Positions 1 through 12,138 of a DNA stretch of 64,000 nucleotides are shown here, one piece after another. Under the pieces are notes generated by a model. The model ran no database searches. It saw nothing but the letters and a program-made list of their open reading frames with translations, and was not told the origin of the DNA. Numbering within the stretch: position 1 is the stretch's first letter; each line of letters starts with the position of its first letter. This DNA is from Syncephalastrum monosporum B8922. Lineage: Eukaryota; Mucoromycota; Mucoromycetes; Mucorales; Syncephalastraceae. Location: contig JNEN01000776.1 of NCBI GenBank assembly GCA_000697355.1, forward strand, positions 1-64,000, given 5' to 3'. Both the position numbers and the translations under genes were made by a program.

Positions 1-161
1 TCTAGGTCGCTGAGACTATCGCTGGGCGCGATGCTACCCTGAGCGTTTTCTACGTCGAGACCAGCGACGGCCAGTTCTTCGACCAGGTTGATGGGAGCAA
101 CTACCGGGTGACACGGAGTAACGTTGTCCGCAGTTTGGATTGTGGTTTGGTTTGTAGACAT
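1..161 (-). CDS. 5' end of an unknown protein, cut by the window edge
   Basis: A minus-strand reading frame opens with ATG at 161-159 and stays open to the left edge, giving about 53 residues that begin MSTNQTTIQTADNV. The composition is Thr/Ser/Asp/Glu-rich and low complexity, with no recognisable domain in the visible part. A TATA-like box lies about 117 bases upstream, which supports this as a true 5' end. No function can be proposed from what is visible; a disordered N-terminus of a larger protein is likely. The chosen ATG is the first in frame after the TATA box. Confidence 0.55.
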   Translation of the reverse strand, partial: MSTNQTTIQTADNVTPCHPVVAPINLVEELAVAGLDVENAQGSIAPSDSLSDL

Positions 162-773
162 TTTGGTATGAATACTTTTTTCAAAATTCAACGTAAAAAA
201 TGTTATGTTTTGAGTTTTTGTAGCAAACGAACAGAAAGTACGTTGAGATTGATTTTTATTCTCGGAGACAGGCCTCCTATTTATATGAAGAACGATCTGA
301 TGTGGTACGAGCGGTGTTGCGGAAGGTGATGTTGAGATAGTGTTTTTATCCATTTGTTCCTTGAAGTCGTGAATCTGTGACCGATGGATCACAGAGGGCA
401 ATTATTAAAAAAGACCGTAACCAGATGGAGAAGTCATACACACCATGTATGTTAAGCTCATATGACCTCCTTGGATACCCCGCCTCTTTGTTAACCACTG
501 ATTTTAATAGGCTCCTTGATAGTTACGGTAGGGGTCTCTCACAAAATCATGCATTAGCCATATGCGCACGTACAAGCGAAATAAATATGTTTAATTTCAT
601 TGGATATGAAATAAAAAAGGATAAGATAAAGGTCATACAGGTAGCTAGCTAATTATATGGAGAATTTGGGTTGAGGAGTAAAAGGAAGAAGGAGTGGTTG
701 TGTAAAGTGGTTTAAATAGAGAGTAAAGCAGCAAAAGACAAAAGATAGGCGTAGAAATTAGTGATTAAAGGAT
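162..773. other. Intergenic, no gene seen
   Basis: Apart from the TATA box, only a short plus-strand frame (about 377-652) is present. It lacks a convincing ATG context, codon bias or family resemblance. The stretch is AT-rich and probably holds the divergent promoter and the 3' untranslated end of the gene to the right. Confidence 0.5.
278..285 (-). promoter_or_regulatory. TATA box for the gene at the left edge
   Basis: Read on the minus strand the bases give TATAAATA. The distance to the ATG at 161 leaves room for a 5' leader of roughly 80-90 bases. Confidence 0.4.
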
Positions 774-2225
774 TTAATTCTTGCTACGGAAAAGATCTTG
801 AACCGAGCGACGCTTGCTTTTGGAGGGAGCGACACCATTCTGCTTTTTGTTGTTAGCGGGAGCGGGAGCGGGAACTTCCGGGACGGGCGGGCGCTGGTAC
901 CCTGAAGACTGGAGCGAGAAACGATCGCCATCATGCGTGAAGGAAAGTTCGCTCTTGAACAGATCCTTTTGCGGGTGGGGCTGCTTCGTTTGGATAGAGC
1001 TGTTGTTGGCACTGATAGACTCTTGGACAAGGTGCTTGCTGTTCTCACGCTGCACGGTCGGGGTGGGCGGCGACGCCGGGATCGAGGGGTGCTGGGCAGG
1101 AGTATGAGTAGGAACAGGAGCAGGAACAGCAGGAACAGCAGGGACAGTAGGAACAGTTGTGGCAGCGGCAGTAGCAATGGAAGCAGAAGGCGTGGGCTGC
1201 TGCTGTATATGAGAAGCAGCCGCGCCATTGGAGATGCCATGACCGTCGTGGCTGCTGGGAGTGACTGGGGCCGAGACCGAGTCGCTGTCGTCCGCAGCAG
1301 AAGACGAGGCAGCCTTGACAGAGGGGACACCACGGCTGCTGGGCTCGGGCGATCCTGCAGGGACTTCGTGGTCAGATGCCGCAGTTGAGTTGGGGGTGGA
1401 TGATTCCTCGGTCTTGCCGTTGGTAGAGGACTGCTCGGTCAGAGGAGGAAGGGCTTGGCGCTCGATGGGCTTCTTGGGGACATCCTGGTCGGCGTAGTAG
1501 AAGTCGTCGACCGCAGGCTCCTGGTTCCAGCTGCGCTGCTTTCTGCGGGCCTCCTCAAAAATCGAGAACCAGTTGGTCGGCACACTCACGCGCAAATGGC
1601 GGGTCCAGAGGTGAACAGGAGGATTACCAGCATCGTCGAACGCATCGTAAGCGTCAAAGTCTCCGGGAATATATCTAAAATCAGTTATATTAGAACGACC
1701 CTCCCTGCTTCAAGCTTTCTAACCTACCGAGCTTCAGACCAGCGCATGGGCGTTGAGTCAGAACCTGATGAAAAGCAAGCATAAAGAACGCAAATCAGTC
1801 TGCAAAGTTCAGAGGTTGTAAAAACGCAAACTCAATGTCAAAACTTACGCAACACTGCAAAGCAACACATGTCGTCATCCCAGCCTGTATTGTCGTGAGT
1901 CATGGCACGAGTTAATAAAGTAGCAGCATTGTTTGTGCTATTTTTGCTTGCCTTCAAACAGAGCCACAGACACGTTCCGAATCTTCACGATGTACAAACA
2001 GCCTTGCTTGAGCTCGTCATGCTCAATTGGCAGAAGAGACGGCTCGACTGGTGCAGGGATGTTCTTGTTCGATGATCCAAAGCCGAGCAGCTTCTTGCCC
2101 TCGGGTTGCGGCGGGGGGGGGGGCGACATGGTCGAGAAATTGGCCGCCGAATAAGCCGACGTAGCAGACCATCGAGCCAGACGTGCAACGCCACCGTCAT
2201 TGTTCTTGTTCTTTCGCTCAACCAT
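774..2225 (-). CDS. Unknown protein, four exons, Ser/Pro-rich C-terminal half
   Basis: Exons on the minus strand are 2225-1952, 1884-1849, 1764-1728 and 1674-774, totalling 1248 bases (415 residues). The first intron is a GC-AG intron (GCAAGC donor); the others are GT-AG. Residues 1-190 form the ordered part, with segments CLYIVKIRNVSVALFE, GWDDDMCCFAVL and PPVHLWTRHLRVSVPTNWF. From there to the end the protein is low complexity (Ser, Pro, Ala, Thr), with a basic tail SKSKRRSVQDLFRSKN. I do not recognise the family. The ordered part looks like a small globular module followed by a disordered, possibly phosphorylated tail. The gene model is supported by phase agreement across three introns and continuous sense across the joins; the function is unknown. 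Confidence 0.7.
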
Positions 2226-3238
2226 GATACTCGGAAGGTGGATAAGTGATGAAAATAAAGAAGACGAGAAAGAGGGAAGAAAGGTATAATAGTGCTAAGA
2301 AAAAGGAGGATAGGATGGATTGGGTTCTTATAGCTGTTCGTTCCTTCATAAAACCTGCGGCAAGGGCACAAGCCAGCAAACAGAAGAGCTCGTCGTGGAT
2401 GTGGGATGTCGTACAATGCATGCACCGTCGTGCGCGATCACCCTACCGCACTCACCATATTATTTTCTGCAGCGCTGCGCGCGACAAGTTCGCTTAATGC
2501 AGACTTGATGTGGTGCGGCCCTTTGTCTCGCCATTATTATTGTTGCTCGCTTCTGCATCACGCACGCAAGGGATTCACATTTCCCTTGAGACATCTGGAT
2601 GCATCTCTCCATAAATACGTATGCCAGGCGCGTGTGGAGCAGAAACGGTCGCCCTTGGTATTTGGATGCTTTTTTTATTTTTTTTATTCTTACTCTTTTG
2701 ATACAAAGCTGCGGGTCGGCGTTTCTCGGACGACGCCCAAATTGACTCGAGAACCCGCACATAACACACACATTACAAATGATCCCTGGAAGTCCGTTTG
2801 TTTGTCTGTTCAAGGAACCTGTGAAGCATGAGGAGCTACGCTTCTGTTTTCTTAGTTTTATTTTAAGCCTTCTCTGCGCCGTTCTCATTAGACACGGTGT
2901 AAGGTCTTAGTAGATCTGCCCGCCTAGCATGACCCGTTGCACATTTCCTTTTCTATTTCTACTTTATGTTTACCTTCAACTTTTTTTTTTCGCGTAACCA
3001 GTTACTTTCACCCGTTTCCCGTGTAACAGTCTGCCTTCGCCCTTGCTTTTCTTTTCTTTTTTCTTTTCTTTTTTTTTCACGTAGCCACCTACAGTAACTT
3101 CACCTTCTATTCAACACTTAAATCCTTTTTGTTCCACATCCTCATAGATAGGAAACAGTATAAGTAGCCAATAAATTCTTCTTTAAAATCGGTAGTTGAT
3201 TGCAGATACACATAGCTTTTCTATCTTAACCATAAAAT
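2226..3238. other. Intergenic, no gene seen
   Basis: The stretch has CT- and T-rich tracts (notably about 2970-3080) and several overlapping short frames on both strands. None has family resemblance or a credible start. It probably contains the promoter of the gene to the left. Confidence 0.45.
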
Positions 3239-4010
3239 GTGAGAAGTGTAATTCTCGAGTGCATCAATGAGAATGCTTCAATTGTTATCGACGAAGTAAT
3301 GAAGTGGTTAAAGCAAATATTCACAGAATTTAAAAGTTTGATTTATAAAGAACATTGCAATCTGTTCTCAAAAAGCTCGGCTACAGCCTATAAATCGAAA
3401 CTGTCAAGGAAAGATCCAAGAGCGCTTGAATTAGGTTCAAAAAAAAATCAGACAGAGATTTTACGAGGAGACTGTGTCTTAAATGAATCTGCGTTTCATA
3501 TCGATTTGGAACGTAGTATGGCATGGTCGACGAAAGGTACTCCAGCAATGGTCACCGTTCCCAAAACACGAGCGACAACGACAACCATTTTAGGTGCGAC
3601 ATCTGCTGAAGGGCTTATCAGATGCAGCCTCAGGCTACTCACCCCCCCCCCTACAACAAAAAGAGAAAACGAAGAGATGGCATTGAAAAGACGAGCAATG
3701 GAACCGTTACGGGGCACTATGTCCGCTTTCTAAAGGCTACAGTGGATGAAATGGACCGATATCCGCACATGAAAGGTCACTGTCTTGTGATGAATATTGC
3801 TCCTATCCATACCTCAGAAGACATAAAAAAAGGTACATAGGACGTTGCGGCTACCGCTACGTTTACTTGCCTTTCTATTCTCCTAAGCTCAGTCCAACTG
3901 AGCAATTCTGGTGAGCAAAAACGAGCGCAGTGAAACGCAGCAAGTTTCTCAATAAGGAAACATTGATGACTCGAATCAGTGAAGCTTCTAATAGGCATGA
4001 AGCTAAGCGA
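3239..4010 (+). pseudogene. Degenerate Tc1/mariner-IS630-type transposase
   Basis: Three successive frames join into one DDE-superfamily transposase. The first runs from 3239 and carries NESAFHIDLERSMAWS and GTPAMVTVPKTRATTTTILG. The second, from about 3650, carries GTVTGHYVRFLKATVDEMD, then YPHMKGHCLVMNIAPIHT. The third, from about 3840, carries YLPFYSPKLSPTEQFW followed at once by a stop codon, then VKRSKFLNKETLMTRISEA. The frame change near 3645 coincides with a run of C bases. Both expected catalytic Asp positions read Asn (NESAFH where the family has DES; MNIAPIH where it has MDNAPIH); the final Glu of PTEQFW is kept. The copy cannot be active. Terminal inverted repeats were not found. 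Confidence 0.85.
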
Positions 4011-4352
4011 ATATAAAGGGATCGTTATGCGTTCTCACAAGTGTTTAGACAAGTGTTTCAATAGACACAGAAACAAGAGCATTGTGAAAGATAAAATATT
4101 CACATGCCGGTATTTCCCCCTTTCGATTGGCCAAACATTTACTTCTCGCCTTTTTCTTTTTTATTGTGCTATGCGTGGAGCAACGCGACCGTTCGAAATG
4201 CCAGCTAAGCTACGCGGGCATCTCAACACACATGGCATCCAAGCACCTACGCGCCCGCAGAATCGCCGGTTAAATAACGGCAGATGCGAGTGGTGGTTGC
4301 TGATGCTCCGCGGGCACATGAGGTGCATCATGCTTGCCCACCTGAAACTTCG

Positions 4353-4412
4353 ATGAACCGATACTTGAAGTTGATACTTGAAGCTTTGAGCGACACTGAA
4401 ACTTGAAGCTGG
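4353..4412 (+). repeat. Short imperfect tandem repeat of an ACTTGAAG word
   Basis: The word ACTTGAAG recurs three times at short intervals (GATACTTGAAGTTGATACTT and a later GAAACTTGAAGC). It lies between the decayed transposase and further unassigned sequence. It is probably a local slippage product. Confidence 0.4.
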
Positions 4413-4435
4413 TACTATTTTTTTTTATTACCGCC

Positions 4436-5054
4436 ATGGAACAGTATGTTCAAGCTCATTCAATATGTATACCTGCTTCTAAGTTCCCAGATAATCTTTA
4501 GGAGGATGACGATATCAATAAAGGTGCCTCTCTCCAGAACAATGATACCATGTCATTGGCAATAACGATCCCCTCAAGCGGCATGGATACCAGCGATACT
4601 TCTGCCTGTCAATTTAACATCCGGCAACCTCGAGAAGATGAATCCTTTGTGATCGACAACGTCAACGTTTCCGCTTGCTTCTATTTTCGGCAGCTGGAGA
4701 TCCAAGAAGCAACCGGGAATAGAACTTTCACAATGGAATCTGACGTCCACCATTTGCTGTAAGATAATCGGCTTGGAAAAGTTATTAAGATTCATAATGT
4801 TCCTCTCATAGTGCCTTATCCTCCATCCTTCTGGTCAAGCGGAATCGTAATCTGCCGGAAGTTGGATCGCATTTGCCTGAAGACACGATGGTTGCCATTA
4901 TCAAAGAACGTCGGAGACATTGGCAGGTACCGCAAAAGTTTCCCGATACTGCCATGGTAGCTTTGATGAACATTGCGCGCGTAAGTATCACTTTGACTAA
5001 ACGTACGAAAAAGTCAATCGTTTATTCTATAGGATTTGGAGCAAGCCGTTTACC
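4436..5054 (+). other. Unassigned stretch with short open frames, probably decayed coding sequence
   Basis: Two plus-strand frames look more protein-like than chance. One, 4550-4762, includes DESFVIDNVNVSACFYFRQL. The other, about 4807-4980, includes PEDTMVAIIKERRRHWQVP and ends near a GTAAGT that pairs with a TAG acceptor at about 5033. Frames shift and stops intervene, so this is read as a broken gene or element fragment between two transposon remnants. I do not recognise a family. Confidence 0.3.
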
Positions 5055-5570
5055 GTTAGGATGAGTCCCTGTCCACAGCAGTGTTCGCTTGCATGATCCG
5101 CAAGCATCGCACCATGGATTACTCTCCGTTCTTTCTGACATACGGTCAAGATCCTGTTTTACTAGGAGGTGCCTTACCCCCCCTCGTCGCACCCGAGACT
5201 CTACCGATGAATCCCACGACTATGGATCATCGCGTGGGCGGTACTATAACATGCTGCGCGACAAGTGGCCATGGGTCGCACAGATACCGCAACAAGGACA
5301 AAGGCTCGCTGGGATCTGGCCATGAAACGGCAAGTGTTCTCAGTAGGACATTTCGTCCTAATGCGCCACGAGAACCGCCTCGGTCTGGTTTATACCTGAA
5401 AAGACGCGTACAAAGTCACTGCTACGGACCCGGACACTGATATATACAAGGTCGGCCAAGTAGAATGGAAAGTAGAAAAAGCAAGATGCGGATCGCCTGG
5501 AAGCAGGTATTCAGGCTTTGTCTCTTGCGAAGACGATGAATTGCTGAGCCGATCGCAAGTATGTTCACGC
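5055..5570 (+). pseudogene. Ty3/Gypsy integrase 3' end, decayed
   Basis: Reading across frames gives VFACMIRKHRTMDYSPFFLT, then YGQDPVLLGGALPPLVAPE. A frameshift is followed by KARWDLAMKRQVFSVGHFVL and MRHENRLGLVY, a stop, then YKVTATDPDTDIYKV. This is the characteristic end of a Ty3/Gypsy integrase core, followed by the region preceding the chromodomain. Stops and at least two frameshifts rule out function. No LTR was identified on either side, so this is a fragment and not a full element. Confidence 0.75.
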
Positions 5571-6029
5571 CGTGTCGCAGCTGTAATATCGAACACATAT
5601 GGCCAAGTATACGGACAAACGTTCAGACTAGAATTTTAGGTTGCAATGTTCGCCCTTATATAGCTTGCTGCACCCAATGCAAGAATCGGAGTTCATTGAC
5701 GCATACATATCTCCATTTCTACGATTCTTGTTCCAGGATGACAAGGAACAAATCCGAGTGCGATGGTAAGTCACGTGTTACGCTTTGCCAAAACTGACTA
5801 TTATGAATGCTAGGACGGCGACTGAGGAGGCAAGCGTCAGTGAACAAGACACCCTCGGCAATCGTCCTGATTGCATTATTTCCTTGACAAGGTTGTGATG
5901 ACTTGTGGCTGCAGGCGAAGAGGCTCACTGACACCCGAAGCGCAATCGAATTGTCACTCTTGGACTTAGCGAGCGAGTCGCACCGCTTATTTTCTGAAAA
6001 CGGTGATGAATCTCGGATACAGAAAGGTA

Positions 6030-6641
6030 AAATGGCAACAATCGTGACCTTATTCGCCTCGGTCGCCAAGTCTGGGTCCTTGAACCTTCTCTGCCAACAC
6101 GGATGTTCATCCCAGGCCGATTTATCAATTGGTACAAGAACACGCAGTTCGATGAGGATTACGAGCAACTGTATCCATTCGACAAAATTGCTCACTTCGC
6201 CAACTGCGATCCAAATTCTCGAGTCCAAGCACCTACACTTTGTGTCGATCCTCGTCTATTTTCACAAATAATCTGCGATGCCGACCTGTCACCGTTTGGA
6301 CATGGTACCTTTATCAAAGCAGCAACGACACTGCTTCATCATCTTTCTTGATTTCGGAGCTATTCCATGGAATTGCAGTCAACGTTCTAAACCATGGTAA
6401 CGAAGCACGCCTTCAACAGAAGGTCGTCCTGGACATTGCAGACAGGTTAAAAAATGGGGAAGAGAAAATCCTGGTCAAGGAACTTCTCTCCCAATTTGAA
6501 AACCAGACCAAAGAGCTTCCAATCCTGGGAAATCAGAAGATGAACTCCACTTTGACAAAACTTGCAGCAGGCATGACCGCGGCCATTAGCAACGTGAACG
6601 CAAAGCTCGCTGCCAGCGTGTTTGGCATTTTCACAAATTAA
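6030..6641 (+). pseudogene. Broken copy of an unknown repeated gene (RMFIPGRFINWYK family)
   Basis: Two overlapping plus-strand frames make a continuous protein-like reading. The first (to 6351) includes VWVLEPSLPTRMFIPGRF, then INWYKNTQFDEDYEQLYPFD and SPFGHGTFIKAATTLLHHLS. The second (to the stop at 6641) includes ELFHGIAVNVLNHGNEARL, a charged helical stretch, and KLAASVFGIFTN. A frameshift near 6340 separates them. The segment around 6047-6150 recurs at 8172-8285 in the same orientation. I do not recognise the family; local duplication plus decay suggests a multicopy accessory or element-borne gene. The 3' half could still be expressed from its own start, but nothing shows this. Confidence 0.5.
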
Positions 6642-8150
6642 CACCTCGCACACCTCGCACACAATCACACACATTACACTTCGAGGCCTGCTTACTTATT
6701 GGGTTTCCTAAGTTCTCCGTTTTAATTGCGAATAAAGATAAAAAAAATTTTGACAGCTATCTATTACTACAACTTTGAGAGAGAGCGAACAGAAAAGCAG
6801 AAAGCAGGCGGGCGGGTGGGTGAAAGACCGTAGCAGACCTCTCGTGTAATGAGTGAGTCCAACGCTACGCGAGGACGTCACATGATATATTCACACACAT
6901 ATTCACACACACACTTGGGAATTCTTCAAAAGCGTTGTCCACGCCAAAATAACGCCCGTTTATGTATGGCCACTGATCCAATTTTCATTCCACCTCCTTA
7001 GAAAGCAAGACGATGCCCAATTACGGTCTCTCTGCTAACGCATAATTACGCTTGATTGGCGTCTCCTTCATTGTAAGATCAGCGTCAATATCTGCGTTGT
7101 TTTGATTTGCATGATCTCTGTTCCGTGGCTGCCTTATCCAGGTGGCGTTGAGACATTTTGCGTGCAGGGTTCCAACGTGTCAAGACGATATTACCCATCA
7201 TCAGCATTGTGGTCCTTGGGCTCAGATGTACCACATTCGTCGATAACTCTTCCCCGTCCACCTTCGTACAAAACTTGAGTACACATTGCCATTGGAAAAA
7301 GAGAATACCAGAATTGAAATAACTATTGTGAGCTTTGATACGAAGGATATCAAGACACTCACTTCCTCCGAGGGCAACTTCGACAGACTGCTCATGGTGT
7401 CTGCATTTGTCAGTGGCCAATTTTGTTGAGTTTTCGCGACTCATCACAGACTTTGGCGTTCAACGCCGAGAGCACCTTCGCCTGCAACCAATGCACGGCC
7501 GAGATACTTAAAACCGACAGCTTCACACCACATGTGCAGCGACACGAAGGCAAACAGCGAAAGGTTCCGCAAGACACGTTTGCACGTTGCAGTTTGTTCT
7601 GATCCTGGCGCCTCAAAACCTTACCAACCTTGCGAACCTTGCGACACAAGCAAAGGAAACTCAAGTGCAATCATGCGCCAATTCCCAAACATCTTTCCAC
7701 GCCATTTTGCAAGCCCCTCTGCGCAAGGAGATATATGTCGAACGTGATGATGAACTGGCCACCATCCTCAACACTGACTGGAACAGACGTCCATGTCTAC
7801 GTTTCATATGTGCCAGGATGATGGAGGGAATAATTCTGGTAAACTGCGAGAAAGGGTAACAAAGTGGGATAGAGAAGAGTTCAAATCATGCATCAGAAAG
7901 GTTTCAATTCTCATCGAAATTCTCTCTCTCCTCTTTCATCTGCAAAGGCTTCTGATATGCACCGCTAAGATCTACGGACGGATCCCTCAGCAAGACGCGC
8001 ATTGTGGGAGTCTTGACCCGCTGGAAAGTCATGTCTTGCCGTCTTCACTGCCAAGTCCTTACACTCGATACCTGAAGGTGGAAGTGAAGACTATCACCAA
8101 TGACAATAGCAACAAGCTTGCTCTTGGATCGATGACATTCAATGCCCTAG
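6642..8150. other. Intergenic, unassigned; probably old element debris
   Basis: Short frames occur on both strands (for example about 7085-7447 minus and 7587-7859 plus). They overlap, lack starts in good context and match nothing I recognise. Short CA-rich stretches lie near 6645-6680 and 6895-6915. No RNA gene is seen. Confidence 0.4.
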
Positions 8151-8159
8151 TGGCGTCAT

Positions 8160-8400
8160 CGATCCGCATCGATTCACGGTTGCCGCCAAGTCTGGGTCAG
8201 TGCTACCAATGGCCTTGAATTTTCTCCAGCAACGCGGATGTTCATCCCCGGCCGATTTATTAATTGGTACAAGGATACACAATTATGTGTCGCTGGCGCT
8301 AATGCAATCGGTGTTGCCCCCTCTCCGTCTTCAAATATGGGGTCCGGCTCAGACGCATGCATCATTTCGTAAGCAAGCAACCCATCCCTATCAAGGCGCA
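8160..8400 (+). pseudogene. Second fragment of the RMFIPGRFINWYK gene family
   Basis: Around 8172-8285 the plus strand repeats the 6047-6150 segment: CCAAGTCTGGGT, GGATGTTCATCC and CCGATTTAT..AATTGGTACAAG recur in order. It translates again as RMFIPGRFINWYKDTQ, followed by a different tail (CVAGANAIGVAPSPSSNMG) ending at a stop. An extra segment lies inside this copy just before the conserved core. It is a partial, diverged direct repeat about 2.1 kb from the first copy. Confidence 0.5.
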
Positions 8401-8733
8401 CAACAAAGAGACTCGTATGCGGGCGTGAAAGGTGCTAAGGAGCAATCAGGTGACAGAAGTTGAGTAGTATATATGACGAAAAATAAAGCGCGGCTTGGAA
8501 GGAAACAGCCCACATGCGAGGATGGAGTGGATGCGACAAATCGGACCGAGCTTTATGCCCAACGTAAAGCCAATGTCCCGCGTCCGCATAGAATTGGATG
8601 CTAATAGCTAATACTTTCGTTTGAAAGGCGGCCTTTGCTCAGGCACATTTATACAACAGTGATTCGCTTAGGTGTGGTATGCCACAGTACATACAGTATG
8701 TATAGTAAGTGTATGGTCAGCTTACGCATGATC

Positions 8734-9138
8734 TTATAAGTTGGCGGCCTTTCGTTCTTCGACGAGTTTCTCGATTTTGGAGATGTCTGGGCGCCCAAGA
8801 GCAGCCACCTTGCGGTCCCAGTCGATAACAAACGGACGTTCGAGCAAAGCAGGGTCCTCGGTGATAATGTCAAAAGCTTCTTCGAAAGAAGCAGCCTTGC
8901 CTTGAGCCTCAGGTCGCAGCAGGTAATCCCAGGGTCGCTGAGCAGGATCTTGATCGCGAATACCGAGGTACTCCACGAGTGCATTCAAAACTTCAGTCGA
9001 AGGCGGACTGTTCTTGTACTTGACCGTCTCGAGCGCATAGCTGCCATCGTCCTTGTTGTCCTCCAGATACTTGAGGGACAGGCGCGACTTCGTGCACTGA
9101 GGATTGTGGTAGATGGTAATGCCAGATGTGGGCAGCAT
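8734..9138 (-). CDS. ArsC/Spx-family thioredoxin-fold reductase-like protein
   Basis: This is a single-exon frame of 134 residues. I chose the ATG at 9138 because the longer frame upstream can only start from GTG, unlikely in a fungus. The N-terminus reads GITIYHNPQCTKSRLSL, matching the NPxC(x)xSR active-site loop of arsenate-reductase-type (ArsC) proteins with the catalytic Cys in place. The second signature LLERPFVIDWDRKVAALGRP matches the family's RP-(V/I)-(V/I)...GRP arginine region. Length is close to the ArsC/YffB size. Known members reduce arsenate with glutathione/glutaredoxin or act as ArsC-like proteins of unknown substrate, so arsenate reduction is possible but unproven. It lies just downstream of three reductase genes on the same strand. 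Confidence 0.85.
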   Translation of the reverse strand: MLPTSGITIYHNPQCTKSRLSLKYLEDNKDDGSYALETVKYKNSPPSTEVLNALVEYLGIRDQDPAQRPWDYLLRPEAQGKAASFEEAFDIITEDPALLERPFVIDWDRKVAALGRPDISKIEKLVEERKAANL

Positions 9139-9322
9139 TTTCAAGGAAGACGAGCAAATTCGGTGAGTCACGCGAATTATTTAATCCATTTAGTGATATG
9201 ACTGACAATTCAATGATGATTTACCCTCGCTCAGTTTTATATTCCATCGTTTCAATGATATCTGTCCTTTTTATACTCGAAGAAAAAAAAAAGAAAAGGA
9301 CGAGCCACTGCTACAAGCTACA

Positions 9323-10537
9323 TTATATATCTGCTATTTTAACGATCTGCTTGCCAAAGTTTCTGCCTTCGAAGACATCCAAAAGAGCCTCAGGAGTCTT
9401 TTCAATGCCTTCAGCGATATCTTCACGGTACTTGATTTTGCCTTGCTGCAGCCATGCCGTCACTGTTTCTTGAAACTCTTTTGTCAGCTCAGGCGATGCA
9501 TCTGCGACAGAGAAGCCATAGAAGGAAAGCCGCTTGAAGATAGCAAGCATCAGGTTGTGGATTCCATCGTGCTCGTATAAAGGCTTCTTATACTGCGAAA
9601 TCATACCGCAGAAGATAATCCTGTATCAGTGTAGTTCGCGTATATACATTGTTTAGACAGTATGCCCCAACTTGCTCTATTCTTTTCTATATGCAACTTA
9701 CCGCGCGTGCGTATTGCTTTTCGCAATCGCAGCCTCGAGCGTCCTGCCCCCCACATTGTCAAAGTAAATGTCGATACCGTTCGGGCATAGTTCTCCGAGT
9801 TTTTCGCTAGTGTCTGACGTCTTGTAATTGAAAGCACCATCAAACCCGAGTTCCTTTAGGTAAGCGGCCTTCTCGTCCGAACCCGCCGAGCCGATGACGC
9901 GTAAACCCAGGACTTTGCCCATTTGACCCACGAGTTGACCTACTGCACCGGAAGCAGCCGATACATACAGAGTTTCACCTTTTTTCGGGTGACCAAATGT
10001 CTTGAGACTAGTATACGTGGTAAGATAGAACGATCAGCTCCAAGTACTTGATTTAAATTGGACTGTACATCTTCCCTCCCTCCCCTCTTACCCATAGTAG
10101 GCGGTCAAACCAGGCATAGAGAGAACGCCGACGTAGTTGCTTAGAGGGAGACCGCTGGTCTTTGCCTCATTACGTAGCACGTATGCTTTAAGTAGATCAC
10201 CTGACACCTTGGTGTACTCTTCATAAGGACCATCTCCACTGTAGCTGTGTAACATATCCCCCTCCTTGATGTTGGGATTGTTTGACTTGACGACCACACT
10301 CATGCCATACCCGACCGCAGGTTTCCCGAGTACAAAGTTGCTGCCCATGGGTGCGACGCCCATGCGAACAGTCATGTACGGATCAATGGAGACTAAGAGG
10401 TTCTTGACGATGTACTCGTCCTGTGCAAGCGGGGCATCCATATCAAATTCGGCCGTGTGTATTTGTAGATGTTCGCCCGGGACGGGAAAGCCAGATGTCG
10501 TATGCTTCGCAAAGATAACTTGCTTGTTCTGAACCAT
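9323..10537 (-). CDS. NADP-dependent alkenal/enone reductase, MDR superfamily (array copy 1)
   Basis: Exons 10537-10092, 10007-9702 and 9620-9323 give 349 residues. It belongs to the zinc-independent prostaglandin/leukotriene reductase (PTGR / CurA-like) branch of medium-chain dehydrogenases, which reduce activated C=C bonds of enones and alkenals with NADPH. The cofactor motif [16 protein letters not shown] follows the first intron at about residue 165. [26 protein letters not shown] and IIFCGMISQYKKP are family hallmarks. Intron 1 sits at the same codon as in the two neighbouring paralogues; the second intron is unique to this copy. Sequence divergence marks it as the oldest or fastest-evolving member. 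A TATA box lies 66 bases upstream of the ATG. Substrate is unknown. Confidence 0.92.
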
Positions 10538-10602
10538 GGTAATATATTACGGCTGACTCCGTATAGATTCGTGAGGAATAAAAACATGGTTGTGCACATC
10601 TC

Positions 10603-10609
10603 TTTTATA
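10603..10609 (-). promoter_or_regulatory. TATA box of reductase copy 1
   Basis: TATAAAA on the minus strand, 66 bases upstream of the start codon at 10537. The two paralogues have TATA-like boxes at nearly the same distance. Confidence 0.5.
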
Positions 10610-10958
10610 TCCGGCCTCATTGATAGACACGCTGATCTTGATCAGATGCCCGAAGCGGTCTCGGATATACAACACCCCGTTGCCGGTATTCAATGCTGGA
10701 AGTCTTTCCGTTGGAGCGCGCATTAGCATTGAATTTGGAAATCATGTCAACGCCTGTGCTATGGCCACCATTGCTGCTATGATTACCGGGTTGATCAATT
10801 GTCATACATTCCTCATATGTTGAATGCTTTACGCGTCAGTTTCCATTTCTGGATTTTCTAAGGAACCACAGATCCCCGCACGTGCCCATGCATACACTGG
10901 TTATCCATAACAAAAAGCATGTTTATTTTACAGCATTGTGTGCTACACAAGCACCACT

Positions 10959-12071
<1,113 letters not shown>

Positions 12072-12131
12072 AGTGTGAGAAATAAATGAAGGTGATTTGA
12101 CAAAAACCGCTCTGTCGCGCAGGGCATAGTG

Positions 12132-12138
12132 TATTTAT
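12132..12138 (-). promoter_or_regulatory. TATA-like box of reductase copy 2
   Basis: ATAAATA on the minus strand about 61 bases upstream of the ATG at 12071, matching the spacing in the other two copies. Confidence 0.4.

Noticed and set aside
377..652. 91-codon plus-strand frame in the first intergenic region
   Set aside because: Starts only from a non-ATG codon in a poor context, shows no domain or coding bias, and overlaps the promoter of the left-edge gene.
758..1388. Long frames on both strands (Ser/Leu/Arg-rich) inside the unknown gene
   Set aside because: They are shadows of the Ser/Pro-rich exon of the minus-strand gene at 774-2225.
2406..2888. Overlapping 141- and 142-codon frames on opposite strands
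   Set aside because: Both are low in coding character, contain T-rich homopolymer-derived Phe runs and match nothing; treated as chance frames.
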